DNA from: Paenibacillus terrigena DSM 21567
GTDB taxonomy: Bacteria > Bacillota > Bacilli > Paenibacillales > Paenibacillaceae
DNA: 64,000 nucleotides
Reading direction: 5' to 3'
Assembly (NCBI RefSeq): GCF_000374845.1
Contig: NZ_KB895420.1
Coordinates: 1-64,000, forward strand
Below are positions 46,805 through 55,216 of this stretch, piece after piece. The notes below the pieces were generated by a model. The model did no database searches, was not told the DNA's origin, and saw only the letters and a program-made list of their open reading frames with translations. The position numbers and the translations under genes were made by a program. Each line of letters starts with the position of its first letter. Within the stretch, counting starts at the first letter, position 1.

Positions 46805-46842
46805 AGAAGTTACCAGACTAAAGCTTAAATGAGGTGAAGATC

Positions 46843-47625
46843 GTGAAGGATAAAATCGAACAAGAAGAGCTTCTTCAAAAATCTAAGGAGTTTAAACTCT
46901 TTTCCGGTCCGTCTTTGACTAGAGTATTTAATAAGACAGGTGTAGTAGGTTATGAAATTGGTACACTTGGATCTGCTGGCTTATTGAAATATAAAGATAG
47001 ATTTTTTGTTGTTACCGCTAAACACGTTGTCACATTAGGTAATGAACTACTCCCCCTATCTGACATCGTGATTCCTTACCAGTATCAAGGTGGAACAAAA
47101 GCATTGACTTTATTGAAGCAAGCAGTTGACTCTGATCGAGATATAGCAATCTTTGAAGTGGCTCAAACGTCTGCAGTATTTTTGGAACAGGAACAAAATA
47201 AATGTTTCTTGGAAGATGGTTTGATTAATGAAGATCCATTAGGATACTTTGAAAATAAATCCAATGTTGTATTTCTGCATGGTATTTCTAAAGAAGGAAC
47301 TGACGTGGATTATGGTGCATTCGTAGTTGATATGACAACGACACCTTATACGACCTTTATTGATCGAGTTGATGAAGCATCGCAGAGAATAGTATTAATG
47401 GCAGATGTGGATGGGACTAATGAATTTGGTCAAACAGGTCACCCACTGCCCGATTTTGGTGGGATGAGTGGTTCATTTGCTTATTCTTACCAAAGAGAAG
47501 ATATTGAAATTCCGTTTCGATTACTTGGTATATTATCTAATGGGAATAAAGAAGCAGGGTTTTTATGGGTGATACCTATAAGTGAAGTCGTTGAAATATT
47601 GGAGAAGGAATTCTTCGGTAATTAA
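46843..47625 (+). CDS. trypsin-like serine protease-like protein
   Basis: A 260-residue protein with a plausible chymotrypsin-fold triad: His61 in FFVVTAKHVV, an Asp in DSDRDIAIFEV (Asp98 or Asp100), and Ser209 in FGGMSGSFAY, matching the GxSG nucleophile site. The spacing fits trypsin/HtrA-type domains. No signal peptide is seen, so it acts inside the cell, as trypsin-like domains in bacterial defence systems do. GTG 46843 follows GAGGTGA; GTG 46834 overlaps that site. A terminator follows directly. No partner is evident except its island neighbours. Confidence 0.65.
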   Translation: MKDKIEQEELLQKSKEFKLFSGPSLTRVFNKTGVVGYEIGTLGSAGLLKYKDRFFVVTAKHVVTLGNELLPLSDIVIPYQYQGGTKALTLLKQAVDSDRDIAIFEVAQTSAVFLEQEQNKCFLEDGLINEDPLGYFENKSNVVFLHGISKEGTDVDYGAFVVDMTTTPYTTFIDRVDEASQRIVLMADVDGTNEFGQTGHPLPDFGGMSGSFAYSYQREDIEIPFRLLGILSNGNKEAGFLWVIPISEVVEILEKEFFGN

Positions 47626-47629
47626 TGGG

Positions 47630-47664
47630 GTCGAGCAGATTGCTGCTCGACTCTTTGCTTTTTA
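47630..47664 (+). terminator. hairpin terminator
   Basis: GTCGAGCA and TGCTCGAC form an 8-bp stem with a short loop, followed by TCTTTGCTTTTT, a few bases after the protease-like gene. Confidence 0.85.
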
Positions 47665-47768
47665 AGTGGGGTTAAGTTTCTATAGGACTATCACCCTAAA
47701 GGAGGAGGAAACTAGTCATATTTTGGCGAATATTTACAGGCGGATATTATACTTGCTGGAGGTAGTTT

Positions 47769-48236
47769 ATGGCTAAGAAAGAACGTTGCTTCTGTGGAAG
47801 CGGGAAGGCTTCGACAAATTGTCATCGGGTCGCTTCTGACAGTCGCGCGGCACATCTATTCAAACTTTATGATCAAGTTGAAACTACAGTTGAATCATAC
47901 TTTAAGCATAATGATAATTCTCTCCAGTGTTTCTCGGGATGTAGTAATTGTTGCAGCGATTTCTTTACAGTCTCAGAGGTTGAACTTGAGATAATCATGG
48001 ATGAAATTCATACTACGTGGACTGAGCAGGAAATTATCAACCTATATAAAAAAGTGATGGATAATGTCCGGGCTTTTCAAGCGGCACATCCAGATTTAGA
48101 TAATGCAATCCAGACCCAGCTTGATTACGAAGGCGACTTAAGTAAGTTCAAGTCATTTAAAGGCGGAAAAACTAGAACCAGCTTCCCATGTCCGCTTCTA
48201 GATCAGGAAAATATCAGTGAGTTAGAGTTGCGTTAA
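47769..48236 (+). CDS. SEC-C and YkgJ-type cysteine-cluster protein, possibly truncated
   Basis: A 155-residue protein. The N-terminus is an SEC-C zinc motif (ERCFCGSGKASTNCH). The middle has the CxxCC cluster of YkgJ-type proteins (CSNCCSDFF, about residue 60). The end reads FPCPLLDQENISELELR and stops where YkgJ proteins normally continue with a Cys-rich CSVYEVRPLxCR segment, so the C-terminus may be degraded. The site GGAGGTAGTTT precedes the ATG. Probably a metal-binding protein of unknown function; the next gene starts 42 bases on. Confidence 0.65.
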   Translation: MAKKERCFCGSGKASTNCHRVASDSRAAHLFKLYDQVETTVESYFKHNDNSLQCFSGCSNCCSDFFTVSEVELEIIMDEIHTTWTEQEIINLYKKVMDNVRAFQAAHPDLDNAIQTQLDYEGDLSKFKSFKGGKTRTSFPCPLLDQENISELELR

Positions 48237-48277
48237 AGACTTTGGTCGCTTCTGAAATGAATGGAGGTAGTTTAGGG

Positions 48278-49537
48278 ATGCCAAGAGGAAGGAAAGTAAG
48301 ACGTATTGATTATGGCAGAAAAGAAATGATGGAGCTAAGTGAAATTAACATACCAAAGACATTCACTAACTACATGGACAAGTTCTATGAGCTATATGGT
48401 TTTGAAGAATCTGACTTCAGAGTAGGTAAATCAGAGAACGCGGACTATTACTTCCCTGCTGATTTTGCAGAGCTCCTTGCTTTAATCTTAAGAAACAGCA
48501 GTAAACACCCTTTTAGTAGAGTAAATCATGTCAAAGAGAAAATTAACGCATCGCAAATACAGGAGTACAATCAACTGATGTGCGAAAACATCGATAATGA
48601 GTTGCCCTCAGTATTCAGAGATTTAATCTACACTATGCCTTCTCACCTTCAGTCAGTTATGCTCGGAGACTTAACTTCAGTTTTGGTGGAGCGCCTGACG
48701 TTATTTATTGTGAATATCACCAAATTGGATCATCAAGGTATGGGCGATACAGTTGACTGGCTGTGTAGACGATTAGATGAGGCAAATTATAATCTGTTCA
48801 GGGGCAACTACATTAATGAGATGGCTCAAAAGTCTAATGAAGCTTACAATAATGAGCACTTTAAAGAGCTCATTGAGAAATTACACGGACCAAAAGATGA
48901 ACAGATTGATGATCTAGAGAGACGAATGGTTGCGACAAACAACAGTATAGATTACACAATATCATTGCTAATAAAACGTATCTTGCAAGCTACTGATGAC
49001 CTGTATTACGCAGACAAAGGTTCTGAATTTCTAGACCTTAAAAATAAAGAATTGCTTCTAATGCTGGGGTTAGAGGCAGTGCCAGCAGATGAAAGCAATT
49101 CGGGTGGTCAGCACAGCCACTTAATTGAGCGAACACTTTATTATAGTCACGAGCTGTCTAAGGTGGTAAACCGAGGAAGAGTCGCTATGGCTGAGTCAGT
49201 ATTAGAGAAGCACAGAGAAAAAATGCTGACGAGGAAATCAATTGTTGAACAGATTAAAGATAAAAGCTTCCGTGAGCCGGGCGAGTTGAGCGTTGACGAG
49301 AAGAAGAAAATTCTAGAAAGTCGGATAAAGTTAATGCAGGATGAGTTAGCCAGATTAGAGGAAGAAGCCAGCGAACCACAAGATGACTCCGTAGACAGTT
49401 TCATGGTTGAGATGCAAAGAGAGTATGTGGCGTACTGTGAGAAGGCAAATCAAGACTCAGAAAATTTGAAACCGATAGTGGATCACTTTGTAGGGCAAGT
49501 CCTTATAAACTTCATGAATACCAGTGGAATAAAGTAA
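48278..49537 (+). CDS. unknown 419-residue, mostly helical protein
   Basis: No family was recognised. It starts MPRGRKVRRIDYGRKE (basic), has a long helical middle, and from about 300 to 390 a strongly charged stretch (SVDEKKKILESRIKLMQDELARLEEEA) that should form a coiled coil. There are no membrane helices, signal peptide or cysteine clusters. ATG 48278 has GGAGGTAG nine bases upstream. It lies just after the SEC-C gene and may share its transcript. Low GC like the rest of the island. Confidence 0.6.
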   Translation: MPRGRKVRRIDYGRKEMMELSEINIPKTFTNYMDKFYELYGFEESDFRVGKSENADYYFPADFAELLALILRNSSKHPFSRVNHVKEKINASQIQEYNQLMCENIDNELPSVFRDLIYTMPSHLQSVMLGDLTSVLVERLTLFIVNITKLDHQGMGDTVDWLCRRLDEANYNLFRGNYINEMAQKSNEAYNNEHFKELIEKLHGPKDEQIDDLERRMVATNNSIDYTISLLIKRILQATDDLYYADKGSEFLDLKNKELLLMLGLEAVPADESNSGGQHSHLIERTLYYSHELSKVVNRGRVAMAESVLEKHREKMLTRKSIVEQIKDKSFREPGELSVDEKKKILESRIKLMQDELARLEEEASEPQDDSVDSFMVEMQREYVAYCEKANQDSENLKPIVDHFVGQVLINFMNTSGIK

Positions 49538-49626
49538 AGGGAATTTTTATTTGCTTTACTTTATGACCACAGACCTTTTCATCGTAATACAATTGAGGCA
49601 TCTCCAATGAAGGAAGGTGCTTCAAT

Positions 49627-50292
49627 ATGAATAGGAAAAGGACGGGCAGTCGTGACAAAATCCTACTGGACTTGATTAAACAATCGGATGAGCAACTGAT
49701 GCTTGATGAAAAAGGAACAGTCATCATATACACGGATGCTTCGGTTCAGTCCGTATCGGATTATGAATACAGGTCAGGCATAGGCGTCGTGATTTTCTAT
49801 CGGAAGAAGAAAAAGTTCGGCGTTAAGCTGATCGCTGAATGTGAGTACAAATCCGATAAGGATGATATCGCCAAGGAAGAGTATAAAGCGCTCAAGCGGG
49901 GTATTGCAGAAGCTGTGGGAACGTGGGATTTTAATCAAGCATACGTCCTTTCTGACAGTACTTCTGCTTTAAAGCGACTGACTAAGGAAATCAAGGATAA
50001 CATCTCTATTCCTTTTGATATAAATCTCTACTGGGTGGAAAGTCATAAGGGCATTCTGTTAAATGCTCTTGCAGACCACTTGGCTAAAAGTAGAAATGTA
50101 GAGCAGTTTTCAGGAATTGACGAAGCGCTAATAGTCCCCGATGCCAGCCCATTTGCAAAGTATCGGAGTTATACGGGGATAAGAGGTGGCATGAAACGAG
50201 CCTATCGTATAAACGAACGCCAAAAGGCTTTCCAAAAACTGTTGAGGTCAAGTCTAAATGCAGATATTTACCAAAGCCTACTGCCAAGGTAA
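49627..50292 (+). CDS. RNase H-like nuclease
   Basis: A 221-residue protein with an RNase HI-type domain at about 30-155. The acidic residues are Asp37 (IIYTDAS), a Glu in DDIAKEEYKAL (84 or 85), Asp110 (VLSDSTSAL) and Asp150, in the signature SHKGILLNALADHLA with His140. That is a full DEDD set, so it is likely to be an active metal-dependent hybrid nuclease. The N-terminal 25 and C-terminal 65 residues are extra and basic. AAGGAAGGTGC precedes the ATG. It is a single gene among island cargo; a house-keeping RNase HI is not expected here. Confidence 0.75.
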   Translation: MNRKRTGSRDKILLDLIKQSDEQLMLDEKGTVIIYTDASVQSVSDYEYRSGIGVVIFYRKKKKFGVKLIAECEYKSDKDDIAKEEYKALKRGIAEAVGTWDFNQAYVLSDSTSALKRLTKEIKDNISIPFDINLYWVESHKGILLNALADHLAKSRNVEQFSGIDEALIVPDASPFAKYRSYTGIRGGMKRAYRINERQKAFQKLLRSSLNADIYQSLLPR

Positions 50293-50349
50293 CATAAGCA
50301 GGGATTCGACCTGGAACAGCTTTAATATTTATTGAGAGGGGTATGCCAA

Positions 50350-50598
50350 ATGAGTTTAGAGTTGCCTATTAGTCATCAAGACGAATTCGAGTGTGAAGGT
50401 TGTGGTGCTAAAATTAACCATACTTTTACTATCCAAGATCTTGAGTACGAGAGCAGCGATGAAAGAGGTATGGGCGATGAGACTCAGTACAGCTTTACGG
50501 AAGAGGTTCCTTGCCCCCAATGCAGTCACTTGAATGAAGTCACTGGAGAAGTATGGGAATATCCCGAAGGAGCGGTAAACCTCGTTCAGTTAACTTAG
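50350..50598 (+). CDS. small zinc-ribbon protein
   Basis: An 82-residue acidic protein with two CxxC pairs, CEGCGA (about residue 14) and CPQCSH (about residue 57), spaced to bind one zinc. ATG 50350 follows GAGAGGGG. The family is unknown. A terminator follows. Confidence 0.65.
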   Translation: MSLELPISHQDEFECEGCGAKINHTFTIQDLEYESSDERGMGDETQYSFTEEVPCPQCSHLNEVTGEVWEYPEGAVNLVQLT

Positions 50599-50615
50599 CA
50601 AGCAGTTAACAAGTG

Positions 50616-50650
50616 GAGATAGTGTCCTATAGTGGATACTATCTCTCTTT
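50616..50650 (+). terminator. hairpin terminator
   Basis: GAGATAGT and ACTATCTC form an 8-bp stem, followed by TCTTTT, 18 bases after the zinc-ribbon gene. Confidence 0.85.
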
Positions 50651-50773
50651 TAATCATGTTGCCCCTAAGAGGATCGAGATTTGTTGGAAGTGGTAGTTCG
50701 GTAAAAAGAGCCAATATCGGGATTGAACTTAAAGTAGCAATAACAACTTCTCAAACTGAGAGGGGTAATAAAT

Positions 50774-51040
50774 ATGCTCTTGCGTCATATTTGTGAGGTC
50801 TGTGGTAAGGATGAGGTTCTAACGCCCGAGCAAGCTTTCGATCAAGGATGGGACTACCCTCCGAGAATGGGAAAGTTCCAGATCGTTTCTCCGCGCACTT
50901 GCGGAAGCTGTTCGATTAACGGCACTTTATGGTGGGCAATAAGCGCTGAGGGTAAGCAGCCATCCGAGCTAGATGAAAAGCAACTCCAAACGCTTAATCG
51001 TATCTTGAACGAGCCAGAAAGTATTATGGTAGCTAATTGA
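50774..51040 (+). CDS. conserved hypothetical zinc-binding protein, 88 residues
   Basis: An 88-residue protein with CEVCGK (residues 7-12) and CGSCS (about 43-47) as likely zinc ligands, and the conserved-looking AFDQGWDYPPRMGKF and VSPRTCGSC segments. I recall similar stand-alone proteins in Firmicutes, without known function. GAGAGGGG precedes the ATG. It is 20 bases ahead of the next small gene and probably co-transcribed with it. Confidence 0.7.
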   Translation: MLLRHICEVCGKDEVLTPEQAFDQGWDYPPRMGKFQIVSPRTCGSCSINGTLWWAISAEGKQPSELDEKQLQTLNRILNEPESIMVAN

Positions 51041-51059
51041 CCGAAGGAGATGATTATCC

Positions 51060-51386
51060 ATGTTCACAAATGAGCAACTCGATGACTCGTTTAAATCTGC
51101 TTCGTTTGTTGTATTTAGAGCAAAGGGGTTTGACAGCCTTGTGTTCAGAAAAGGATTTGAGGAAGAAACCTCTCTCACGGATGATGAGAAAAATCAGATA
51201 CTATCCTATCTAGAGGAAAAAGTGAGCAAGAGTGATGCTCTGTTCATTAAGGCAAAGGATTGTATCGATCAGAGTGAGTTGTCGAGCGATTATTTTCATA
51301 ACTATCCAAGGAAGTTTCGAGGCGCTTATTATCCTGTAGTGTTGAAGTTCATCGCGGGTCTTATGGTTAACTCACTCGTCCATTAA
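51060..51386 (+). CDS. unknown 108-residue protein
   Basis: A soluble, charged 108-residue protein without a recognised domain. It starts MFTNEQLDDSFKSASF and ends with a hydrophobic YYPVVLKFIAGLMVNSL. GAAGGAGATG precedes the start. It is the last gene before the first copy of the terminator-bearing direct repeat. Confidence 0.6.
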   Translation: MFTNEQLDDSFKSASFVVFRAKGFDSLVFRKGFEEETSLTDDEKNQILSYLEEKVSKSDALFIKAKDCIDQSELSSDYFHNYPRKFRGAYYPVVLKFIAGLMVNSLVH

Positions 51387-51405
51387 CAACTCATTAGAGT
51401 AATCA

Positions 51406-51508
51406 ATCAACTGCTGATGACCTCAGCAGTTTTTCTTTATTCAGGGGTAGTTGAGATCGTCGAATGGGTTAAGTCTAGAGCCTTGAAGCGCACCTTAAAG
51501 AAAAAATA
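51406..51508 (+). repeat. direct repeat, copy 1, with built-in terminator
   Basis: About 100 bases repeated at 54936-55037 with roughly four in five positions shared. It starts with a terminator (ACTGCTGA ... TCAGCAGT then TTTTTC), followed by CTTTATTCAGGGGTAGT, GAGATCGT and a conserved GCACCTT-AAG end. The two copies flank the small helical gene and the helicase gene. Confidence 0.75.
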
Positions 51509-51646
51509 GAAGTTAGCTTTATGCCGCAGGATAATTCACCCGTTCACCCAACCTCCGATCTTGATTTCCTCGCCCCCGAATCGACTTGTGAACCTCGCTC
51601 GAGCTACGGTATCATCATACAAACCACTAAGCGAGGTGAAGGTATA

Positions 51647-51985
51647 ATGTCGCAAGACTATTGGTCAGAGTCGTTAAAGAACCTAATCGATCAGCGTTTC
51701 AATGAACTGGCGAGAGCTGCTTCATTGGTCGAGGAGGTACGTTCATTACGTGAGAAGCAAGCTGAAATCGAAGCAGGTTTGAAGCATGATATTGGTTCGG
51801 AAGCTTTTCGCAGCATCTTAGAATGGGAAGATGTGCTAAATCACCGTAACACGCTCGAAAGGGAATGGCTGTATTTAGCAGGGGTAAAAGATGGGTGTGC
51901 CTTTACAAAGATCTCTTTGCTTTTATGGAAAACGGTGAGATTCAGCCGCGACAGTAACCGATGGTGGATCAAGTATATTCGATAA
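51647..51985 (+). CDS. small helical protein, 112 residues
   Basis: A 112-residue helical protein (MSQDYWSESLKNLIDQRF, then RSLREKQAEIEAGLKHDIG, ending in a basic RDSNRWWIKYIR). No known domain; the layout recalls small helical DUF6809-type proteins of Firmicutes, which is only a weak hint. ATG 51647 has GCGAGGTGAAGG upstream; the in-frame ATG at 51521 would add 42 Pro/Ser-rich residues without a site. It lies ahead of the helicase, separated by a terminator. Confidence 0.55.
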   Translation: MSQDYWSESLKNLIDQRFNELARAASLVEEVRSLREKQAEIEAGLKHDIGSEAFRSILEWEDVLNHRNTLEREWLYLAGVKDGCAFTKISLLLWKTVRFSRDSNRWWIKYIR

Positions 51986-52025
51986 GCACCAAGCTCCCTT
52001 TAGAACGGGGAGCTTGGTGCTTTTT
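51986..52025 (+). terminator. hairpin terminator
   Basis: GCACCAAGCTCCC and GGGGAGCTTGGTGC form a long near-perfect stem followed by five T, directly after the stop codon. Confidence 0.9.
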
Positions 52026-52173
52026 CATTCTTTCAGGCAGGACAAAAGGAGTTAGTTGTAGAATTTTGTATTAATTTGGGATATCAAAAGTTTTTCGCTT
52101 TCTCATGTGTTCCCTTACGAAGCACTGGAGCGATTTGCTAGACCCATACAACTAGAGCTTGGAGGGAATCATT

Positions 52174-54912
52174 GTGACTTTGGCTGTAGATAAAAAATGG
52201 ATTAACCGGCTCGATCCGGATGAAGTTATCTTATATCCACTTCAGTTTGCTAATACCGAACGATTAAACAATCATGGCAATGATGCAGTTTACATATTTG
52301 ATGAAGTCGGTAGCGGTAAGACAATAAGCAGCGGCATCATGGCACTTGATTTTCTAGAGCATAATCCAAGTGAAAATGTCTTGGTCATCACAACAAATGC
52401 TTTAGCTCGGAGTAGTGAGGTCAAACCTAGAGGTCAGTTCCTAGAAGATTGGTTTAAGAAGCTCCCCTTCGAGGAGTTGGGGTATGGCAATAGGGTTCGT
52501 GTCGTAAATAACCACCACTCCAAATTCAAGGTTCCGAGAAAATATGGACTCGTAATCATAGATGAAGCGCACCTGTTCTTGGGTGAATGGACTCAGCGAT
52601 ATCAAAATTTGACCAATAACATTACTGCTAAGAAAGTGGTATTTCTAACAGCCACACCGATTAAGCAGGGAGTTCTCGATCTACATGTTTATCCGCGGAT
52701 CGCATATAAATTACTTGGGAAGCCAGTAGACTCCAGTTGGATCGATCAACTTCGGACTATTGGTAAGCAGCCGAAAGACTTGATCTGCAGCCAGTTCGAT
52801 GTGAAGTTTCCAGTAACTCGGTATTTCAAAGATACGATTAAGTCCCTTGAGACAGAGGGGTATAACAAAACCAAGGTTAAGCGTTACGAATCCTTGGTTT
52901 GGGAGTACTCACGTAGTAATAAGAATGAAGTCTTGGCAGAGAAACTGAAATCCTTGTATAGTGAGAATCCTAAAGATAACCGTTTTGTCGTGTTCACCAG
53001 ATATTTGGTTAAAGAAGTGGATGTCATTGCGGGGTATTTGGAATCTGCAGGTTTCGTGAAGTCCAATACTGAACTCCCTGACAAGCCGACTTACTATGTG
53101 GTCACTGGACGTAACCCGAGAGAATTGACGGACTTCTCAAGAGCAGATAACCTTCCGACTGTTCTCATTCTGACGTATCAAATCGCAGAGCAAGGCATTA
53201 ATCTGCCGGGGTATAACCATATTGTAAATTATCATATCTCAGCGTACCCATCTGCCTTAGAGCAGCGTTATGGACGGATCGACCGTTTAAACAGCAAAAG
53301 TGAAAAGATCTTCAACTGCTTCCTTATCGGTGAAAAGGGCGTTTATGATACGAATACGTTGAATTTTTATTATGCCATTGGCACTTGTCTTGGTTCGATG
53401 CTGAGCTACTTGCCCTCGCGAAATACGATCTTGTCGCCTGATATCTTAAAGCTGTATACAACCATGAAGAGTGATGTTGAGAGGTATCTTGCTCGACTTT
53501 CTGAATCTCTTGATAACCAAGGGGTCAGCGAACTTTATGATTATCTGACTGCATGGGAAGCTCTTCAAAATAGACCTGTTTCGGAAAGCTCCGAGTCCCA
53601 AGATGGAGATTTAGCCTTAGCCGATGCCGATTCTGCTGAATCATCCGAACCACTGGATGAGGAGTCTTTCAATTCCGTTCTTGTGTTAGCTGATGTGGAG
53701 CAGAACGAGTTATTTATGTTCTGCAGAGAAGAATTGTCTCTTGATCAAAGTCTTAAAGGTAACAGGGATGATGCCGAAAAAGCTCTGCTTGAAGATATCC
53801 AGAAACGAATAGCAGAGTTTCAAGGAGATGTTTTGCACAAAAGTGATGAGAAGGATAAGGTAATTGAGTGGCTATCAAGGGATGAGGGTATTTGGGATCA
53901 CATCTTTTACATCAACGAACGGTCAGTTGATTGGACGCAGCTTGATGTAGATCGTGTTGATGCAGTAGAGGGGTGTGCGAAATTCATCTCAGATAACAGC
54001 GATTTTGTGAAGTATCTAAAAATGTTCAACGAGCAGATCCGTCTGCCCAAGGAGTTCCAAAAGTATCGTGCTCTGATAAATAAGGGGTATGAGGAAGCTT
54101 TTATAGCGAACAAGTTCGATGTCTTGTTCCCTGACCTTGTAGGTAGCACGTATTCAGAGAAATTTGAAGTAGTGCTAAAAGCCTCAGTTGAAGCTGAAAT
54201 TGAAGCCAGGGCAAAAGCCAAACAAGAATCTAACCATGAAGTTATACTCGAAGGTGACAACAAGATCAGCGCTTTGGTAATCGAAAATATTGACCAGTTG
54301 ATACCTACCCTCCCTTTGTTTAAGATGATGGATCAGTACAAGAAAGAGCTGAAAAGGTCAGCTCAAATAGCGAATGGCGCTATGAGAGATAAGTTTGATG
54401 GGTATGATCATGTATTTGCTTTAGCAATGGATCGTCTAAGAAATAGGGACTTAAGCGTCTCAGACGTGTTCTACGCTAAGTATCTTGGTATTGTTCGAGT
54501 CGATGAACCTTATGAGCCTAGCGGGGTATTTAAACAATTCTTCTATGTTGCTTTCTCTGAAGACGTTGTTGAGGAAGGGGTCACGAAGAAGGTCAGCTCC
54601 GCGAGTAACTGGTTGAAGTTGGCATACCACATATCGCGTAAGGAATCTTTAAGTTGTGTGCTGAAATATGTAGGTGGAGACAAGTACTGGTTGCAGTATA
54701 TCGTTGATTCGGCAAGCAACTCTACTGCTCCATCAAGTGGAAAGGTTGTTTCTCTCTTTTCCTACTTTGTGAATACGAATAGCGGTGGTTTCCGCACATG
54801 GGCTAAGAAGCAATTTGTTGATGACATTGCTAAACCTGACTTCGTGTGGTCTAACGATTATTGGACAAAGGGTATTCTAAGAGAAGTAAAAGGTTGGAAG
54901 TATGGAAATTAG
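52174..54912 (+). CDS. SF2 (SNF2/DEAH-like) helicase, stand-alone
   Basis: A 912-residue protein. Helicase lobe 1: Walker A DEVGSGKT (residues 43-50), DEAH box IIDEAHLFLGEW (about 130) and FLTATPI (about 160). Lobe 2: VVFTRYL, ILTYQIAEQGINLPG (about 340) and the arginine-finger region LEQRYGRIDRL (about 365). The DEVGSGKT form recalls SNF2-type DE-GxGKT. About 520 C-terminal residues have no recognised domain; they include an acidic Ser-rich linker near 470-495. GTG 52174 follows GGAGGGAATC. Such helicases occur in restriction and phage-defence systems, but no partner gene is adjacent. Confidence 0.8.
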   Translation: MTLAVDKKWINRLDPDEVILYPLQFANTERLNNHGNDAVYIFDEVGSGKTISSGIMALDFLEHNPSENVLVITTNALARSSEVKPRGQFLEDWFKKLPFEELGYGNRVRVVNNHHSKFKVPRKYGLVIIDEAHLFLGEWTQRYQNLTNNITAKKVVFLTATPIKQGVLDLHVYPRIAYKLLGKPVDSSWIDQLRTIGKQPKDLICSQFDVKFPVTRYFKDTIKSLETEGYNKTKVKRYESLVWEYSRSNKNEVLAEKLKSLYSENPKDNRFVVFTRYLVKEVDVIAGYLESAGFVKSNTELPDKPTYYVVTGRNPRELTDFSRADNLPTVLILTYQIAEQGINLPGYNHIVNYHISAYPSALEQRYGRIDRLNSKSEKIFNCFLIGEKGVYDTNTLNFYYAIGTCLGSMLSYLPSRNTILSPDILKLYTTMKSDVERYLARLSESLDNQGVSELYDYLTAWEALQNRPVSESSESQDGDLALADADSAESSEPLDEESFNSVLVLADVEQNELFMFCREELSLDQSLKGNRDDAEKALLEDIQKRIAEFQGDVLHKSDEKDKVIEWLSRDEGIWDHIFYINERSVDWTQLDVDRVDAVEGCAKFISDNSDFVKYLKMFNEQIRLPKEFQKYRALINKGYEEAFIANKFDVLFPDLVGSTYSEKFEVVLKASVEAEIEARAKAKQESNHEVILEGDNKISALVIENIDQLIPTLPLFKMMDQYKKELKRSAQIANGAMRDKFDGYDHVFALAMDRLRNRDLSVSDVFYAKYLGIVRVDEPYEPSGVFKQFFYVAFSEDVVEEGVTKKVSSASNWLKLAYHISRKESLSCVLKYVGGDKYWLQYIVDSASNSTAPSSGKVVSLFSYFVNTNSGGFRTWAKKQFVDDIAKPDFVWSNDYWTKGILREVKGWKYGN

Positions 54913-54935
54913 GTCAGGTGAATAATGAAGTAGAT

Positions 54936-55037
54936 CAAACTGCTGATAACCTCAGCAGTTTTTTCTTTATTCAGGGGTAGTCGAGATCGTGGAACGGATT
55001 TAACCTAAAACCTCGAAGTGCACCTTCAAGAAAAACA
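54936..55037 (+). repeat. direct repeat, copy 2, with built-in terminator
   Basis: Second copy of the repeat at 51406-51508, offset by 3529-3530 bases: AACTGCTGA ... TCAGCAGTT plus TTTTTTC, CTTTATTCAGGGGTAGT, GAGATCGT and the GCACCTT-AAG end. It follows the helicase stop by about 25 bases and ends its transcript. Confidence 0.75.
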
Positions 55038-55216
55038 GCACCTTTCTTCATGAAGCTTCAGACCACCCGCAATTTAATAAATCGTACTCAAGTTTTTTCC
55101 TAACTACGCATTAAATGTCGACCATTGTTGGTTTACTATTAGCGAAGTAAGGAGGTTTTCCGAAATAAAACTAGAAAAATATCTAAGAGGCTTTTGGAAA
55201 CTAAGGAGGTAGTGTT

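Noticed and set aside
45290-54912. A complete known multi-gene defence system (restriction-modification, DISARM, BREX or similar)
   Set aside because: There is no DNA methyltransferase, PglZ or other defining partner, and the genes are split by terminators.
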